The position numbers and the translations under genes are program-made. Positions 54,661 through 63,229 of a DNA stretch of 64,000 nucleotides are shown piece after piece (position 1 is the stretch's first letter; each line of letters starts with the position of its first letter). The notes under the pieces were generated by a model. That model worked only from the letters and a program-made list of their open reading frames with translations. It did no database searches and was not told the origin of the DNA. The stretch covers positions 3,038,001-3,102,000 of the forward strand of contig NZ_JAGPYQ010000001.1 in the NCBI RefSeq assembly GCF_018070025.1. The letters run 5' to 3'. Source of the stretch: Streptomyces liliiviolaceus. GTDB lineage: Bacteria; Actinomycetota; Actinomycetes; Streptomycetales; Streptomycetaceae.

Positions 54661-54692
54661 AGGACCCCATGGACTCCATCGGGGTCCTTTTT
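54661..54692 (+). terminator. Rho-independent terminator of the tRNA-Asn pair
   Basis: AGGACCCC (54661-54668) pairs with GGGGTCCT (54681-54688) around a 12-nt loop, followed by a TTTTT run, the best textbook intrinsic terminator in the window. Confidence 0.88.
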
Positions 54693-54826
54693 CATGGCCG
54701 CGGGAACCGCTGCGCCCCAGGTGAGGTCCTAGAGGGCAGGCGAAGTCGACCATCCGAAGCAGGAGATCGTATGAGCGGCTATGCTGCGGCAGACGGCGCG
54801 CACACATGTGCGCGACGCGCCGTAAT

Positions 54827-54903
54827 GGGGCGGTAGCTCAGCCGGTTAGAGCAGCGGACTCATAATCCGCCGGCCGTGGGTTCGAGTCCCACCCGCCCCA
54901 CCA
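54827..54903 (+). tRNA. tRNA with CAT anticodon (Ile2 or elongator Met)
   Basis: A complete cloverleaf with encoded CCA (54901-54903): acceptor GGGGCGG pairs with CCGCCCC, discriminator A at 54900, D-arm AGCTCAGCCGGTTAGAGC, anticodon loop CTCATAA (anticodon CAT), T-loop TTCGAGTCC. CAT could be elongator Met, or Ile2 if the C is modified to lysidine. It is not the initiator tRNA, because the acceptor starts with a G-C pair. Confidence 0.93.
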
Positions 54904-55185
54904 GCGCTACGCGTGGAGAAACGATCTGACCAGCATTGTCGCTGGAGGATCAGGCGAGTTGAGGGGTCCTGGGGACCCTCCTCGCGGCTTAGGGGAGACA
55001 GGGCACCGCAGCGTCGGCCCGTCCGGCGAACGGCCCATGCCGCCTCATCGCGCGGGCCCAGCGGAACCCCCCGTCCGACCTTGATCGAAAGGCCTGTCCC
55101 GGGCCCGCTCCCGGCCCCTTGCACGCCGTGTCCCCGCCCCGTCGGTGACCGTGTGACGGCTTCCGGGGCCTCGATGGCCGGACGG

Positions 55186-56802
55186 TCAGAGAGGGGCCTG
55201 CCACGTCGTCGTGGTGCCCTGGCCGTCCGGGATGTCCGTCGCGGTGTCCGGGGTACCGTCGTCCGAGACCGTCAGACGGACTCCAGGGCGGCCGTCCGGG
55301 AGGCTCACCGTCGCGTCCACCGTGACCGCGATACGGGTCGTGCCGGCGCGGTGCGACGCCGTGGCGAGGGCGGTTCTGAGGGCCGTGAGGAGGTGCCCGG
55401 CCACCGTGCCCGGGACGCGGGTGTCGACCGGTCCCGTGAACTGGACCGACGGCTGGACGCCGAGCACCGCCGCCGCGCCCGCCGTCTCGCGGAGCACCTT
55501 GCCCCTGAAGCTCGTCGGGGCGTCCGCGGGCGGCTGCTGCAGGGCGAAGATCGCCGTACGGACCTCCTGGACGGTGGACCTGAGTTCGTCCAGGGCCCGG
55601 CCGATCGTCGCGTGGACCTCCGCCTCCCGCTCCTCCGCGGCGGCGCGGCGCTGCGTGGACTCCAGCATCATGCCCGTGGCGAAGAGCCGCTGGACGACCA
55701 GGTCGTGCAGGTCACGGGCGATCCGGTCGCGGTCCTCGAAGACCGCCAGCCGCTCCCGGCGCTGCCGCGCGTCCGCCAGCACCAGCGCCAGCGCGGCCTG
55801 CGAGGCGAACTGCGTGGCCAGCAGCTTCTCCGCCGGGCTGTACGGGGTGTCGCCGCGCCGGCGCGGGAGGGCGAGGGTGCCGATGAGCCGGCCCCCGGCC
55901 TGGAGCGGCAGCATCATGCTCGGCCCGAACCGGACCCGTACGGGGGTCGTCATGCGCGCGTCGGTCGCCGAGTCGTCCAGGAACACCGGCTCGCCCCCGA
56001 GGAGTTGCTCCAGGACCGCGCTGCCCGGCGCGATGGTCGTGCCGATCAGGCCCTCCCGGCCCGTCGGCGCCGACGCCGTGACGATCTCCATGCCGCCCTC
56101 GTCCGTGGGCTGGAGGATCACCCCGGCCGACGCGTCGGCGAGGACACGGGCGCTCTCGGCGACCGTCATCAGCGCGTCCGCCGCCGCCTCGCCGGTGAGC
56201 AGCGCCGTCGTCACCGCCGCCGCGCCCTCGATCCAGCGCTCCCGCTGACGGGCCGTCTCGTACAGACGGGCGTTGCCGATCGCGATGCCCGCCTGCGCGG
56301 CCAGCAGCCGCGCCACCTGCTCGTCCTCGGCGGTGAAGGGGCCGCCGCGCTTCTCGGTGAGGTAGAGGTTGCCGTACACCTCGTCCTGTACGAGCAGGGG
56401 TACGCCGAGGAAGCCGCGCATCTGCGGGTGGCCGGGCGGGAAGCCGCACGCGCGCGGGTCGGTCGTCAGGTCGGTGAGCCTGAGCGGCGCGGCCTCGTCG
56501 ACGAGCGCGCCGAGCAGGCCCCGGCGTCCGTCGGGCGGATGCCCGATACGGGCCCGCTCGGCCTCCGGCAGTCCGGCCGTGCAGAACTCCGCCAGGCCGT
56601 TGTCGCCGGGCGCGAGCACGCCCAGCGCCGCGTACCGGGCGCCGGTCAGCGCCGCCGCGTTCTCCACGATGCGCTGGAGCGTGGCGCGCAGTTCGAGATC
56701 GCTGCCGTCACCGAGGACGGCTTCGAGGAGCCGGGGGAGCGGGAGCCCGTGTGAGGGGGGCTCCGCGGGGTCCGTGGGGTCCGTGGGCGTGGGTTCCGTC
56801 AT
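55186..56802 (-). CDS. GAF-domain DevS/DosS-like sensor with degenerate ATPase
   Basis: A 538-residue cytosolic sensor with two GAF domains (about 40-180 and 195-335) and a histidine-kinase dimerisation helix (FEDRDRIARDLHDLVVQRLF near 351-370, His in DLHDL). The ATPase part is degraded: the N-box is LLTALRTALATASHRAGT, where kinases have RExLxNAxRHA, and Thr replaces the magnesium-binding Asn; the usual G-box is absent and the protein ends DGQGTTTTWQAPL. It probably does not autophosphorylate and may act through heterodimers or as a ligand-responsive scaffold. No response regulator is adjacent. Confidence 0.82.
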   Translation of the reverse strand: MTEPTPTDPTDPAEPPSHGLPLPRLLEAVLGDGSDLELRATLQRIVENAAALTGARYAALGVLAPGDNGLAEFCTAGLPEAERARIGHPPDGRRGLLGALVDEAAPLRLTDLTTDPRACGFPPGHPQMRGFLGVPLLVQDEVYGNLYLTEKRGGPFTAEDEQVARLLAAQAGIAIGNARLYETARQRERWIEGAAAVTTALLTGEAAADALMTVAESARVLADASAGVILQPTDEGGMEIVTASAPTGREGLIGTTIAPGSAVLEQLLGGEPVFLDDSATDARMTTPVRVRFGPSMMLPLQAGGRLIGTLALPRRRGDTPYSPAEKLLATQFASQAALALVLADARQRRERLAVFEDRDRIARDLHDLVVQRLFATGMMLESTQRRAAAEEREAEVHATIGRALDELRSTVQEVRTAIFALQQPPADAPTSFRGKVLRETAGAAAVLGVQPSVQFTGPVDTRVPGTVAGHLLTALRTALATASHRAGTTRIAVTVDATVSLPDGRPGVRLTVSDDGTPDTATDIPDGQGTTTTWQAPL

Positions 56803-56854
56803 GGGTGTGGTGGTGGGTGGTGGGGGTGGGGGCTCCGCGGGTCCGTGCGGGTGT

Positions 56855-57892
56855 TCAGCCGGCCGTCGGGTCGAGGACCAGGGGCTCGATCCGGCCCTCC
56901 AGCATCGCGCCCAGACCGAGGACCGCGCACACGTCGGGCCGTTCGGCGATGTGCACCGGCATGCCCGTCGCCTGCCGCAGCATCTGGTCGAGGCCCGGCA
57001 GCAGCGCGCTGCCGCCGACCATCATGATCCCGCGGTCCACGAGGTCGGCCACCAGATCCGGCGGGCAGACGCGCAGCACCTTGCCGATGCCGTCGAGCAC
57101 GGCGGTCAGCGGGGTCTGGATGGCGTCTCGCACGGCGGCCGTGTCGACCTGTACGGAACGGGCGAGGCCGGTGGCCACGTCCCGGCCGTGGATCTCGGTG
57201 GACGTGGGCCCCTGGGAGGTGAGCCCGTTCCCGGAGAGGGCGAGCTGCAAGGGGCGCACGGACTGCGAGGGGAGCATCAACTCGTGGTGGTGGCGCAGGT
57301 GCTGGACGATCGCGTGGTCGATGGCCTCGCCGCCCACGGGGATGCGTTCGGCGGTGACGATCGAGCCGAGCGACAGCACGGCGACCTGGGTGGCGGCGGC
57401 CCCGCACACCATGATCATGGTGGCCTCGGGGCGTTCCACGGGCAGTCCGCAGCCGACACCGGCGGCGATGAGCGTGTCGACCAGTTCGACGCGGCGCGCG
57501 CCCAGACCGACGAGCGTCTCCACGGTCGCCCGCTGGGCCAGCGGGTCGGAGTCGTGCGGGGTGCAGGCGGCGGCCCGCAGCCGGGGCTTGCGGCGCAGGG
57601 TGCGGCGGACCTTGTCACCGAGGAGCTGGCGCAGCATGCGCTGGGCCATCTCGATGTCGACGACCGTGCCGCCCGAGACGGGGCGCACGACACGGATGTA
57701 GTGAGGGGTACGGCCCGTCATCTTCTCGGCGAACTCGCCGACCGCGATCAGGGCGCCGGTCCTCGTGTTCACCGCGGCGACGCTGGGCTGGTCGACGATC
57801 AGCCCGGCGCCCTTCACGAAGACACGCGTTCTCGCCGCTCCGAGGTCGACGGCGAAATGGCAGCGGCGCAACTGCTCCAGGCTGGCGGTCAT
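56855..57892 (-). CDS. mbl: MreB-like (Mbl) actin-family protein
   Basis: A 345-residue actin-fold protein. Phosphate-1 motif FAVDLGAARTRVFV at 13-26, connect/adenosine motifs near 151-175 (LPVERPEATMIMVCGAAATQ), and the MVGGSALLPGLDQML of the C-terminal nucleotide region near 290-304. In Streptomyces MreB and Mbl act together in spore-wall integrity; the small changes from the MreB consensus (GAARTR for GTANTL) fit Mbl. ATG 57892 has GGAGGA upstream. The gene is 52 bp from the GAF sensor. Confidence 0.86.
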   Translation of the reverse strand: MTASLEQLRRCHFAVDLGAARTRVFVKGAGLIVDQPSVAAVNTRTGALIAVGEFAEKMTGRTPHYIRVVRPVSGGTVVDIEMAQRMLRQLLGDKVRRTLRRKPRLRAAACTPHDSDPLAQRATVETLVGLGARRVELVDTLIAAGVGCGLPVERPEATMIMVCGAAATQVAVLSLGSIVTAERIPVGGEAIDHAIVQHLRHHHELMLPSQSVRPLQLALSGNGLTSQGPTSTEIHGRDVATGLARSVQVDTAAVRDAIQTPLTAVLDGIGKVLRVCPPDLVADLVDRGIMMVGGSALLPGLDQMLRQATGMPVHIAERPDVCAVLGLGAMLEGRIEPLVLDPTAG

Positions 57893-58039
57893 GGCAGATC
57901 CTCCCGAGAGCACAGACCGTGGGACTCCACCGGGCGGCGGTCCTCCTACGCATCGTGCGGGAACTGACGGGGTGTCGCCTTTCGGGGTGGGCCGGGCGGG
58001 GTGCGGCTGGACGGGTGGTCTTCGCGCACGGCCGGTCCC

Positions 58040-58073
58040 GGCGAACGACTGGTCCTGGCGAACGACTGGTCCT
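58040..58073 (+). repeat. Two-copy 17-bp tandem repeat
   Basis: GGCGAACGACTGGTCCT occurs twice in direct contact (58040-58056, 58057-58073) in the gap between the MreB-like gene start and the large mosaic gene end. Confidence 0.85.
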
Positions 58074-58144
58074 CGCGGACGGCGTACGGCCGGCAGTGGA
58101 CGGGCCGTCAGGTGACGGCTGGGTGCGCCGGGCGCCCGGGGGGC

Positions 58145-61100
58145 TCAGGTGTTGGGGAGGGAGCGCAGGAGGGGGGCCCACGAGGACGTGGTCGCCCCGC
58201 AGCCCGCGCGGACCAGGCGCTGCCTGTGCCCCTCGGAGCGGGTGTAGCCGAGGAAGCGCAGGCCGGCCGCCCGCGCCGCGGTCAGCTCGGCGACCGACGA
58301 GCCGACCAGCACGGCGTCCTTCGCCGGTACGCCCAGGTGGTCCAGGGCGCGCAGGAGGCAGTCGGGGTCCGGCATCAGCAGGGTCAGGTCGTCCGCGCGG
58401 CCGTGCACTCCGCCGGTCACCAGGCCGGTCAGCCGGCCGTGGGAGTGCAGGTACTTCCAGACGGCGCTGGGCGCGTTGTCAGCGACGACCGCGGTACGCC
58501 GCCCGAGCGAGCTGAGCGTGGTGATGGCGGCGTCCGAGAACGGGGTGGGCGCAGCGGTCGACACGGCCCGCTCCTCGATCCGGTTGAGCCGGCGGCGCAG
58601 ATCCGCGCCCAGCGGATGGTCCGCGAAGGCGCGCAGCAGGTCGAGGGGGTTGGAGCGCCCCTCCATCGGCTCCGGGGGCCCGCCCCGGGCGGTGAGCGGC
58701 TCGCCCCGGAGCGCGGCCCCGGGGTCCCGCAGCTCTGCGAGCAGCGCGGCGAGTTCCCTGGTGACCTGCTTCTCGGCGTCACTCGTGTAGAGCCGGACGA
58801 GGGGCCCGTCGAACCCGAGGAGCACGCAGGGGCTCTCCATCAGGGCCGCGGCGGCGTCCTCCGACCGCCGGGCGGCGTCCCGCCGGGTGGTCGCGGGTTG
58901 CCGGGCGGGCGCGGACGGGGTGGTCCCGGCGTCCCGAGCGGCCTCCGACCGGTGCGGGGACTCCGTCTCCGGAGCGCTCCCGGATCGGCCGGCGGCCCCG
59001 GACGGCCGATCGGTCCCGGACGGCCGAACGGTCTCGGACGCGGAGGAGGTCTCGGGCGGAGGGGTGGTCTCGACCGCGGAGGCCGGCTCGGGCGGAGGGG
59101 CGGTCTCGGGTGGTGGCGTGGTTTCGGGTGGAGGCGCGGCTTCCGGTCGGTGGGTGGTGGGGTGCGGGTCCGGGCGGGAGCCCGTGGGCGGCTGTGGTTC
59201 GCCCTCCGGGGTGAGGCGGACCGAGCACGCCACCGAGAGGCCCGGTACCGGCCAGCTGCGCAGTCCGCCGTGCAGCGCGTGCTGGGCCGCGCCCGCGCGG
59301 CGGAGCGGGTGGCGGCGCGTGATGCGGCGGGCCTCCCTGAGCAGATGGTCCAGGAGGCGTTCGGACACGTTGGCGGTCTCGCCGTGCACGAAGGCCACCG
59401 GGTCGTCGACGTGCCAGGACAGCTCGACGGACGCGGCGAAGGCGCCGCCGCCGGAGCTGGGCAGGGACAGCTCGTGGGCCGCCTGCTGCGTGGTGAGGTC
59501 GACCTCGTAGTACGTGAGGCGGGGCCCCGAGGTGGGCGTGCCGGCGAACCCGGCGGGGTCGAAGAGGGCCGGTGCGCCGTCCGGGGGCTGGAACACCACG
59601 GCGGTACGCCCGGGCTCGGGAAGGGGGATCGACACCCGTCGGCGCGTGCTGAACGGGCCGCGCACCAGATCGCGCCGTTCGGGCGGCGGGTCCGGAACGC
59701 GGTCCGGGATCTCCAGCCGGCAGGACCAGGCGAGGGGCGGCCCGTCGCCCGCCCCGGGACGCAGGGGCCGGAAGTGGACCGGGCCCACCGGCACGTCACC
59801 GCTCGTCAGCTCCTCGTAGAGGACGGGCGAGACGACCACGGCGATGTCCGACTGCTCCTGGGAGGGGGGCAGAAGGGGGGTACGGGGAGGGCGCGCGGTG
59901 TGCCAGAACGTCAGCCGGATCCTGGGCGGGTCCGGCACCTCCAGGAGTATGTCCGGCAGATCGCGCAGGGTCGCGTTCAGCACGTTCAGTACGGACGCCC
60001 CGGGGGCGACGAGGACGAGGAAGCCGTTGTCGAGGGCCTGCATGTCGTACTGGTCGGAGGTCAGACCGCTGAGCGAGAGCAGCCAGGCCACGGTGTGGGA
60101 GAGCGTGCTGTGCGCTCCCCGATGGCCGCCGGGCTCCGTGAACTCCACGGTGACGGTCGGCCGGTTGTCGTCGGGGACGGTCCGCAGCTCGCGGTACAGC
60201 TCAAGGAGGGTGGGGTCGGGTTCGCCGAACTGCCGGTCCTGGAGCTCCTCGTAGGCCTCGTACGAGTCGATGGCCTCGGCGATGCGGCCTTGGCCCTTGA
60301 GGGCGAGCATGTGCAGCCGCCGGAAGTCCTCGCGTTCGGGGTGGTCGCGGAGCAGCTCGCCGAGGTCGGCGGCGGCGCGCTCGAACAGGCCCAGTTCCAG
60401 GTCGAGTTCGGCGCGCGTGACGCAGAGCGTGAGGCGCAGGGCGCGCAGCCGGACGCGGGTCGCCTGCGCGGCGGGGCCGGGGACGCCGTCGAGGGGATCG
60501 CCGTACCAGAGGCCGAGCGCGCGCCGGACGGCCTCGCGGGCCGCCGTCAGGTCCCCGTCCTCCCGGTGCGACTCGGCCTCGGCGACGAGCGTCTTGCACT
60601 GCTCCACGTCGACGGTGCCGAGTCCGGCGTGCAGGGCGCGACCGCCGGGGGTGGTGGCGAGGAGCCCGGGGCCCAGGGTCTTGCGCAGGGCGGCGGCGTA
60701 CGCGGACAGGAGGCGTCCGGGGTGCTGCGGAGGGCGGTTCCCCCACAGCCCCTCGGTCAGTTCGCCGTCGGCCACCGGCCTGCCGTTGCGCAGGAGCAGT
60801 TGGCAGAGCAGGGCCTGTTCCTCGGGGGAGTGGACGGTCGGGGAGGGGTCGCTGCGGTCGACGCGTACGGGGCCGAGCAGCCGGTACCGGTGGCGGTCCG
60901 CCGCGACCGCCTCGACCACCGCACCGAAGGCGGGGGTCAGGAAGAGGTCCTTGCCGCGGTGCTGGGTCTCCGTGTCCGACGAGAGCAGCCGGGCGAAGGC
61001 GTCGGCGAACCGCCGCCGGTGCTCGGCGGGGATGCCGGGCAGGTCCTCCGACGTCCTGCCGCCGGCCAGCTCGCGCAGCAGGAGCCCGAAGTCGTGCAGG

Positions 61101-63229
61101 TCCCGTGACTCGTCGAGGCCCCGGGGCCGCTCCGACCGCCCCAGCGGGAAGCCGCCGATCCTGACCGTGCCGTCCGGTGCGAACAGCAGGTGACCGGGGA
61201 CGAGTGCGCCGTGCGCCAGGCCGCGTGCGTGCACCGCTTCGAGGCCCTGCGCGACCTGCCGGGCCAGGGGCGCCAGCAGGGCGAAGGGCAGCCGGAAGCC
61301 GCCCCGGGTCGTGAGTTCGGCCAGCGTGACCCCGTCCACGAACTCCGTGACGAGATACGCGGTGCCGTCCTCGAAGCCGTAGTCGTACACGGCCAGCACA
61401 TTCGGATGCTCCACGCCCGCGAGGGCCCGCGCGGACTCCAGGAACCGCTGCCGCCGCTCCGGCGCGACGGCGTAGCGGTGCATCGCGACCGTCCGGTCGA
61501 GCCGGGTGTCACGGGCCTCCATGACGCGCTTGCCCAGCCCCAGGCGGCGCACGAGCCGATACCTGCCGAGCACCAGCCCCGCGGCGCTCTTCGAGGGCGG
61601 TCCGCCCATCCGTCGTACGGACTCCTCCCGCACCGCGGCGAACGGTTCGCCCGCGGCCGGACCGCCCCCGGGGCCCGTACCCCCGCCGCCCGGGGCGAGC
61701 ACGCGGAACTCGCCGGCCGACAGCCCGGCCCGCTCGTCGATCAACGCGCCTATGCGGGCCAGGAGTTCGGAGGTCCGGCCGTACGCCGAGCGCGGCAGGG
61801 TGCGGCGCAGCAACTCCCGTACGCCCGGCCGGAAGACGTACGAACCGGCCGCACCCGGGACCGCGATCAGCGCGCCGCTGAGGATCACCTCGGCCAGGTG
61901 CTGCGGCCGGGGGTTCCTCTCGACCGCCGCCTGCACCAGACGCATGACCGGCAACTCCACCGGCCCCACCGCGAGATGACCCGCCAGCCGGAAGGCCTCC
62001 GGCGAGGCCAGGGAGCGGAACCGCAGCAGCAGCTCCTCCGGGGAGAGCCGCTCGACATCGCTGCGGCCCCTCTCGTCGACCGGCGCGAGCGGTGGCCCTC
62101 CGCCCAACAGGCTCACGGCGCCCGGCAGTCGGCCGCCGCCCGCCACGAGCGACGACCAGTTCGCCAGCCAGGGAGCGGCGGCTTCGAGTACGGGAAGGGG
62201 GAGGACGCCGGGTGGCAGGCCCTCAAGCGCGTCCGCGTCCACGTCGTACGCCGAGTTGGGCGCCGCCGGTCCCGGCGCGGTGATCCGCGCGGTCGTGGCC
62301 GGCAGCGCGGTGGTGCGCCACAGGCGTTCCGGCAGCGGCTGGACCAGGGCGACCGGCATCCGGGCCGACCAGCGGCGCAGGGTGCCGTACCAGCGGGCGC
62401 CCGCCGGGCCGTCCCGCCACTGCGGGCCCATGCAGTCGCTGAGGAGGAGGGTGACCGTACGGCCGTCGGCGAACGACTCCTGCGAGCCGGGGCGGCGTAC
62501 CGTGCCGTCGGCCTCCAGCCGGTGCAGTTCCACCGTGCGGAAGATGCCCGACTGGACGAGCGCCGCGTGCAGTTCGCGGACGAGCGGGCGCCACACGGGC
62601 ATCGTCGGGCCGGTGTCGTGCACGAGGTGCAGCGTCAGCCAGCGCTCGGACATGGGCCGCAGCACGGGCAGCCACCACCGGGGTGCGGCGCCGAGCCGGG
62701 CGATGCGGTGGGCGGTCGCCGCCTCGTCCAGCTCCTGGCCGACCGGGGCGGGGACGCTCCGCTTGAGGGGGCGGAGGGCCCGTTGCAGTCTGAGGGGGTG
62801 GGGGAGCATCGGGGGTGCGGGGGCCAGGAGGGACGTGTAGGGACCGTCCGGGGTGTCCTGGCCCGCGCGGCCGGGCGTGGGTGTGCGGGGGCCCGGCAGA
62901 CGGAGGGGGATGCGGGTGTCCGGTGGGTCCGGGGTGGTGTGGGGCGGGGGGTCGGGTGCGGGTTCGTCGGGGCCGGGCGCGCCGTTCCCCGCGCCCCTCG
63001 GGTGGGTGGGGGTGGAGGGAGTGGGAAGGCTCGGGCCGTCCGGGGTGGGTGCGGGCGTGGGTGGGGTGATGGGCTCCGGGGATGGCATGTGGGCTGCCAG
63101 CCACAGGAGTTCGGCCAGTTCCACCGGGGTCGGGTGCGGGGCGCCGGATGCCCGGGCCAGTACGTCGGCGAGGAACGCGGCGCCCGCGCTCCCGCCTTCG
63201 TCCGCGTCCGCGCCCGGGTCAGAACGCAT
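58145..63229 (-). CDS. SAV_2336-type mosaic regulator of 1694 residues
   Basis: A giant protein whose domains mostly lack catalytic residues. 1-50: SAV_2336-like helical N-terminus (FLADVLARASGAPHPTPVEL then AELLWLAAHM). 50-140: Pro-rich linker. 183-345: vWA-like (WLTLHLVHDTGPTMPVW, TLLLSDCMGPQW) with a broken MIDAS. 555-725: protein-kinase fold without Lys, HRD Asp or DFG Asp (TVAMHRYA, LAHGALVPGHLLF, IGGFPLG). 780-1018: SARP-type winged helix plus BTAD helices. 1025-1165: nucleotide-cyclase-like (DNGFLVLVAPGASVLNVL). 1170-1340: beta domain with VELSWHVDDPVAFVHG, perhaps SPFH-like. 1345-1455: PPPET-repeat linker. 1465-1694: HAD-fold with LLGFDGPLVRLY, nucleophile Asp replaced by Gly. Its ATG overlaps the MoxR-like stop by 11 nt, so the two proteins work as one system. 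It probably senses or scaffolds rather than catalyses. Confidence 0.75.
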   Translation of the reverse strand: MRSDPGADADEGGSAGAAFLADVLARASGAPHPTPVELAELLWLAAHMPSPEPITPPTPAPTPDGPSLPTPSTPTHPRGAGNGAPGPDEPAPDPPPHTTPDPPDTRIPLRLPGPRTPTPGRAGQDTPDGPYTSLLAPAPPMLPHPLRLQRALRPLKRSVPAPVGQELDEAATAHRIARLGAAPRWWLPVLRPMSERWLTLHLVHDTGPTMPVWRPLVRELHAALVQSGIFRTVELHRLEADGTVRRPGSQESFADGRTVTLLLSDCMGPQWRDGPAGARWYGTLRRWSARMPVALVQPLPERLWRTTALPATTARITAPGPAAPNSAYDVDADALEGLPPGVLPLPVLEAAAPWLANWSSLVAGGGRLPGAVSLLGGGPPLAPVDERGRSDVERLSPEELLLRFRSLASPEAFRLAGHLAVGPVELPVMRLVQAAVERNPRPQHLAEVILSGALIAVPGAAGSYVFRPGVRELLRRTLPRSAYGRTSELLARIGALIDERAGLSAGEFRVLAPGGGGTGPGGGPAAGEPFAAVREESVRRMGGPPSKSAAGLVLGRYRLVRRLGLGKRVMEARDTRLDRTVAMHRYAVAPERRQRFLESARALAGVEHPNVLAVYDYGFEDGTAYLVTEFVDGVTLAELTTRGGFRLPFALLAPLARQVAQGLEAVHARGLAHGALVPGHLLFAPDGTVRIGGFPLGRSERPRGLDESRDLHDFGLLLRELAGGRTSEDLPGIPAEHRRRFADAFARLLSSDTETQHRGKDLFLTPAFGAVVEAVAADRHRYRLLGPVRVDRSDPSPTVHSPEEQALLCQLLLRNGRPVADGELTEGLWGNRPPQHPGRLLSAYAAALRKTLGPGLLATTPGGRALHAGLGTVDVEQCKTLVAEAESHREDGDLTAAREAVRRALGLWYGDPLDGVPGPAAQATRVRLRALRLTLCVTRAELDLELGLFERAAADLGELLRDHPEREDFRRLHMLALKGQGRIAEAIDSYEAYEELQDRQFGEPDPTLLELYRELRTVPDDNRPTVTVEFTEPGGHRGAHSTLSHTVAWLLSLSGLTSDQYDMQALDNGFLVLVAPGASVLNVLNATLRDLPDILLEVPDPPRIRLTFWHTARPPRTPLLPPSQEQSDIAVVVSPVLYEELTSGDVPVGPVHFRPLRPGAGDGPPLAWSCRLEIPDRVPDPPPERRDLVRGPFSTRRRVSIPLPEPGRTAVVFQPPDGAPALFDPAGFAGTPTSGPRLTYYEVDLTTQQAAHELSLPSSGGGAFAASVELSWHVDDPVAFVHGETANVSERLLDHLLREARRITRRHPLRRAGAAQHALHGGLRSWPVPGLSVACSVRLTPEGEPQPPTGSRPDPHPTTHRPEAAPPPETTPPPETAPPPEPASAVETTPPPETSSASETVRPSGTDRPSGAAGRSGSAPETESPHRSEAARDAGTTPSAPARQPATTRRDAARRSEDAAAALMESPCVLLGFDGPLVRLYTSDAEKQVTRELAALLAELRDPGAALRGEPLTARGGPPEPMEGRSNPLDLLRAFADHPLGADLRRRLNRIEERAVSTAAPTPFSDAAITTLSSLGRRTAVVADNAPSAVWKYLHSHGRLTGLVTGGVHGRADDLTLLMPDPDCLLRALDHLGVPAKDAVLVGSSVAELTAARAAGLRFLGYTRSEGHRQRLVRAGCGATTSSWAPLLRSLPNT
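62979..62998 (-). repeat. Intergenic-type repeat embedded in coding sequence
   Basis: GCGCCGTTCCCCGCGCCCCT at 62979-62998, a member of the window's intergenic palindrome family, lies inside the Pro-rich linker of the mosaic gene and encodes about residues 78-84 (RGAGNGA) in frame. Confidence 0.75.
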
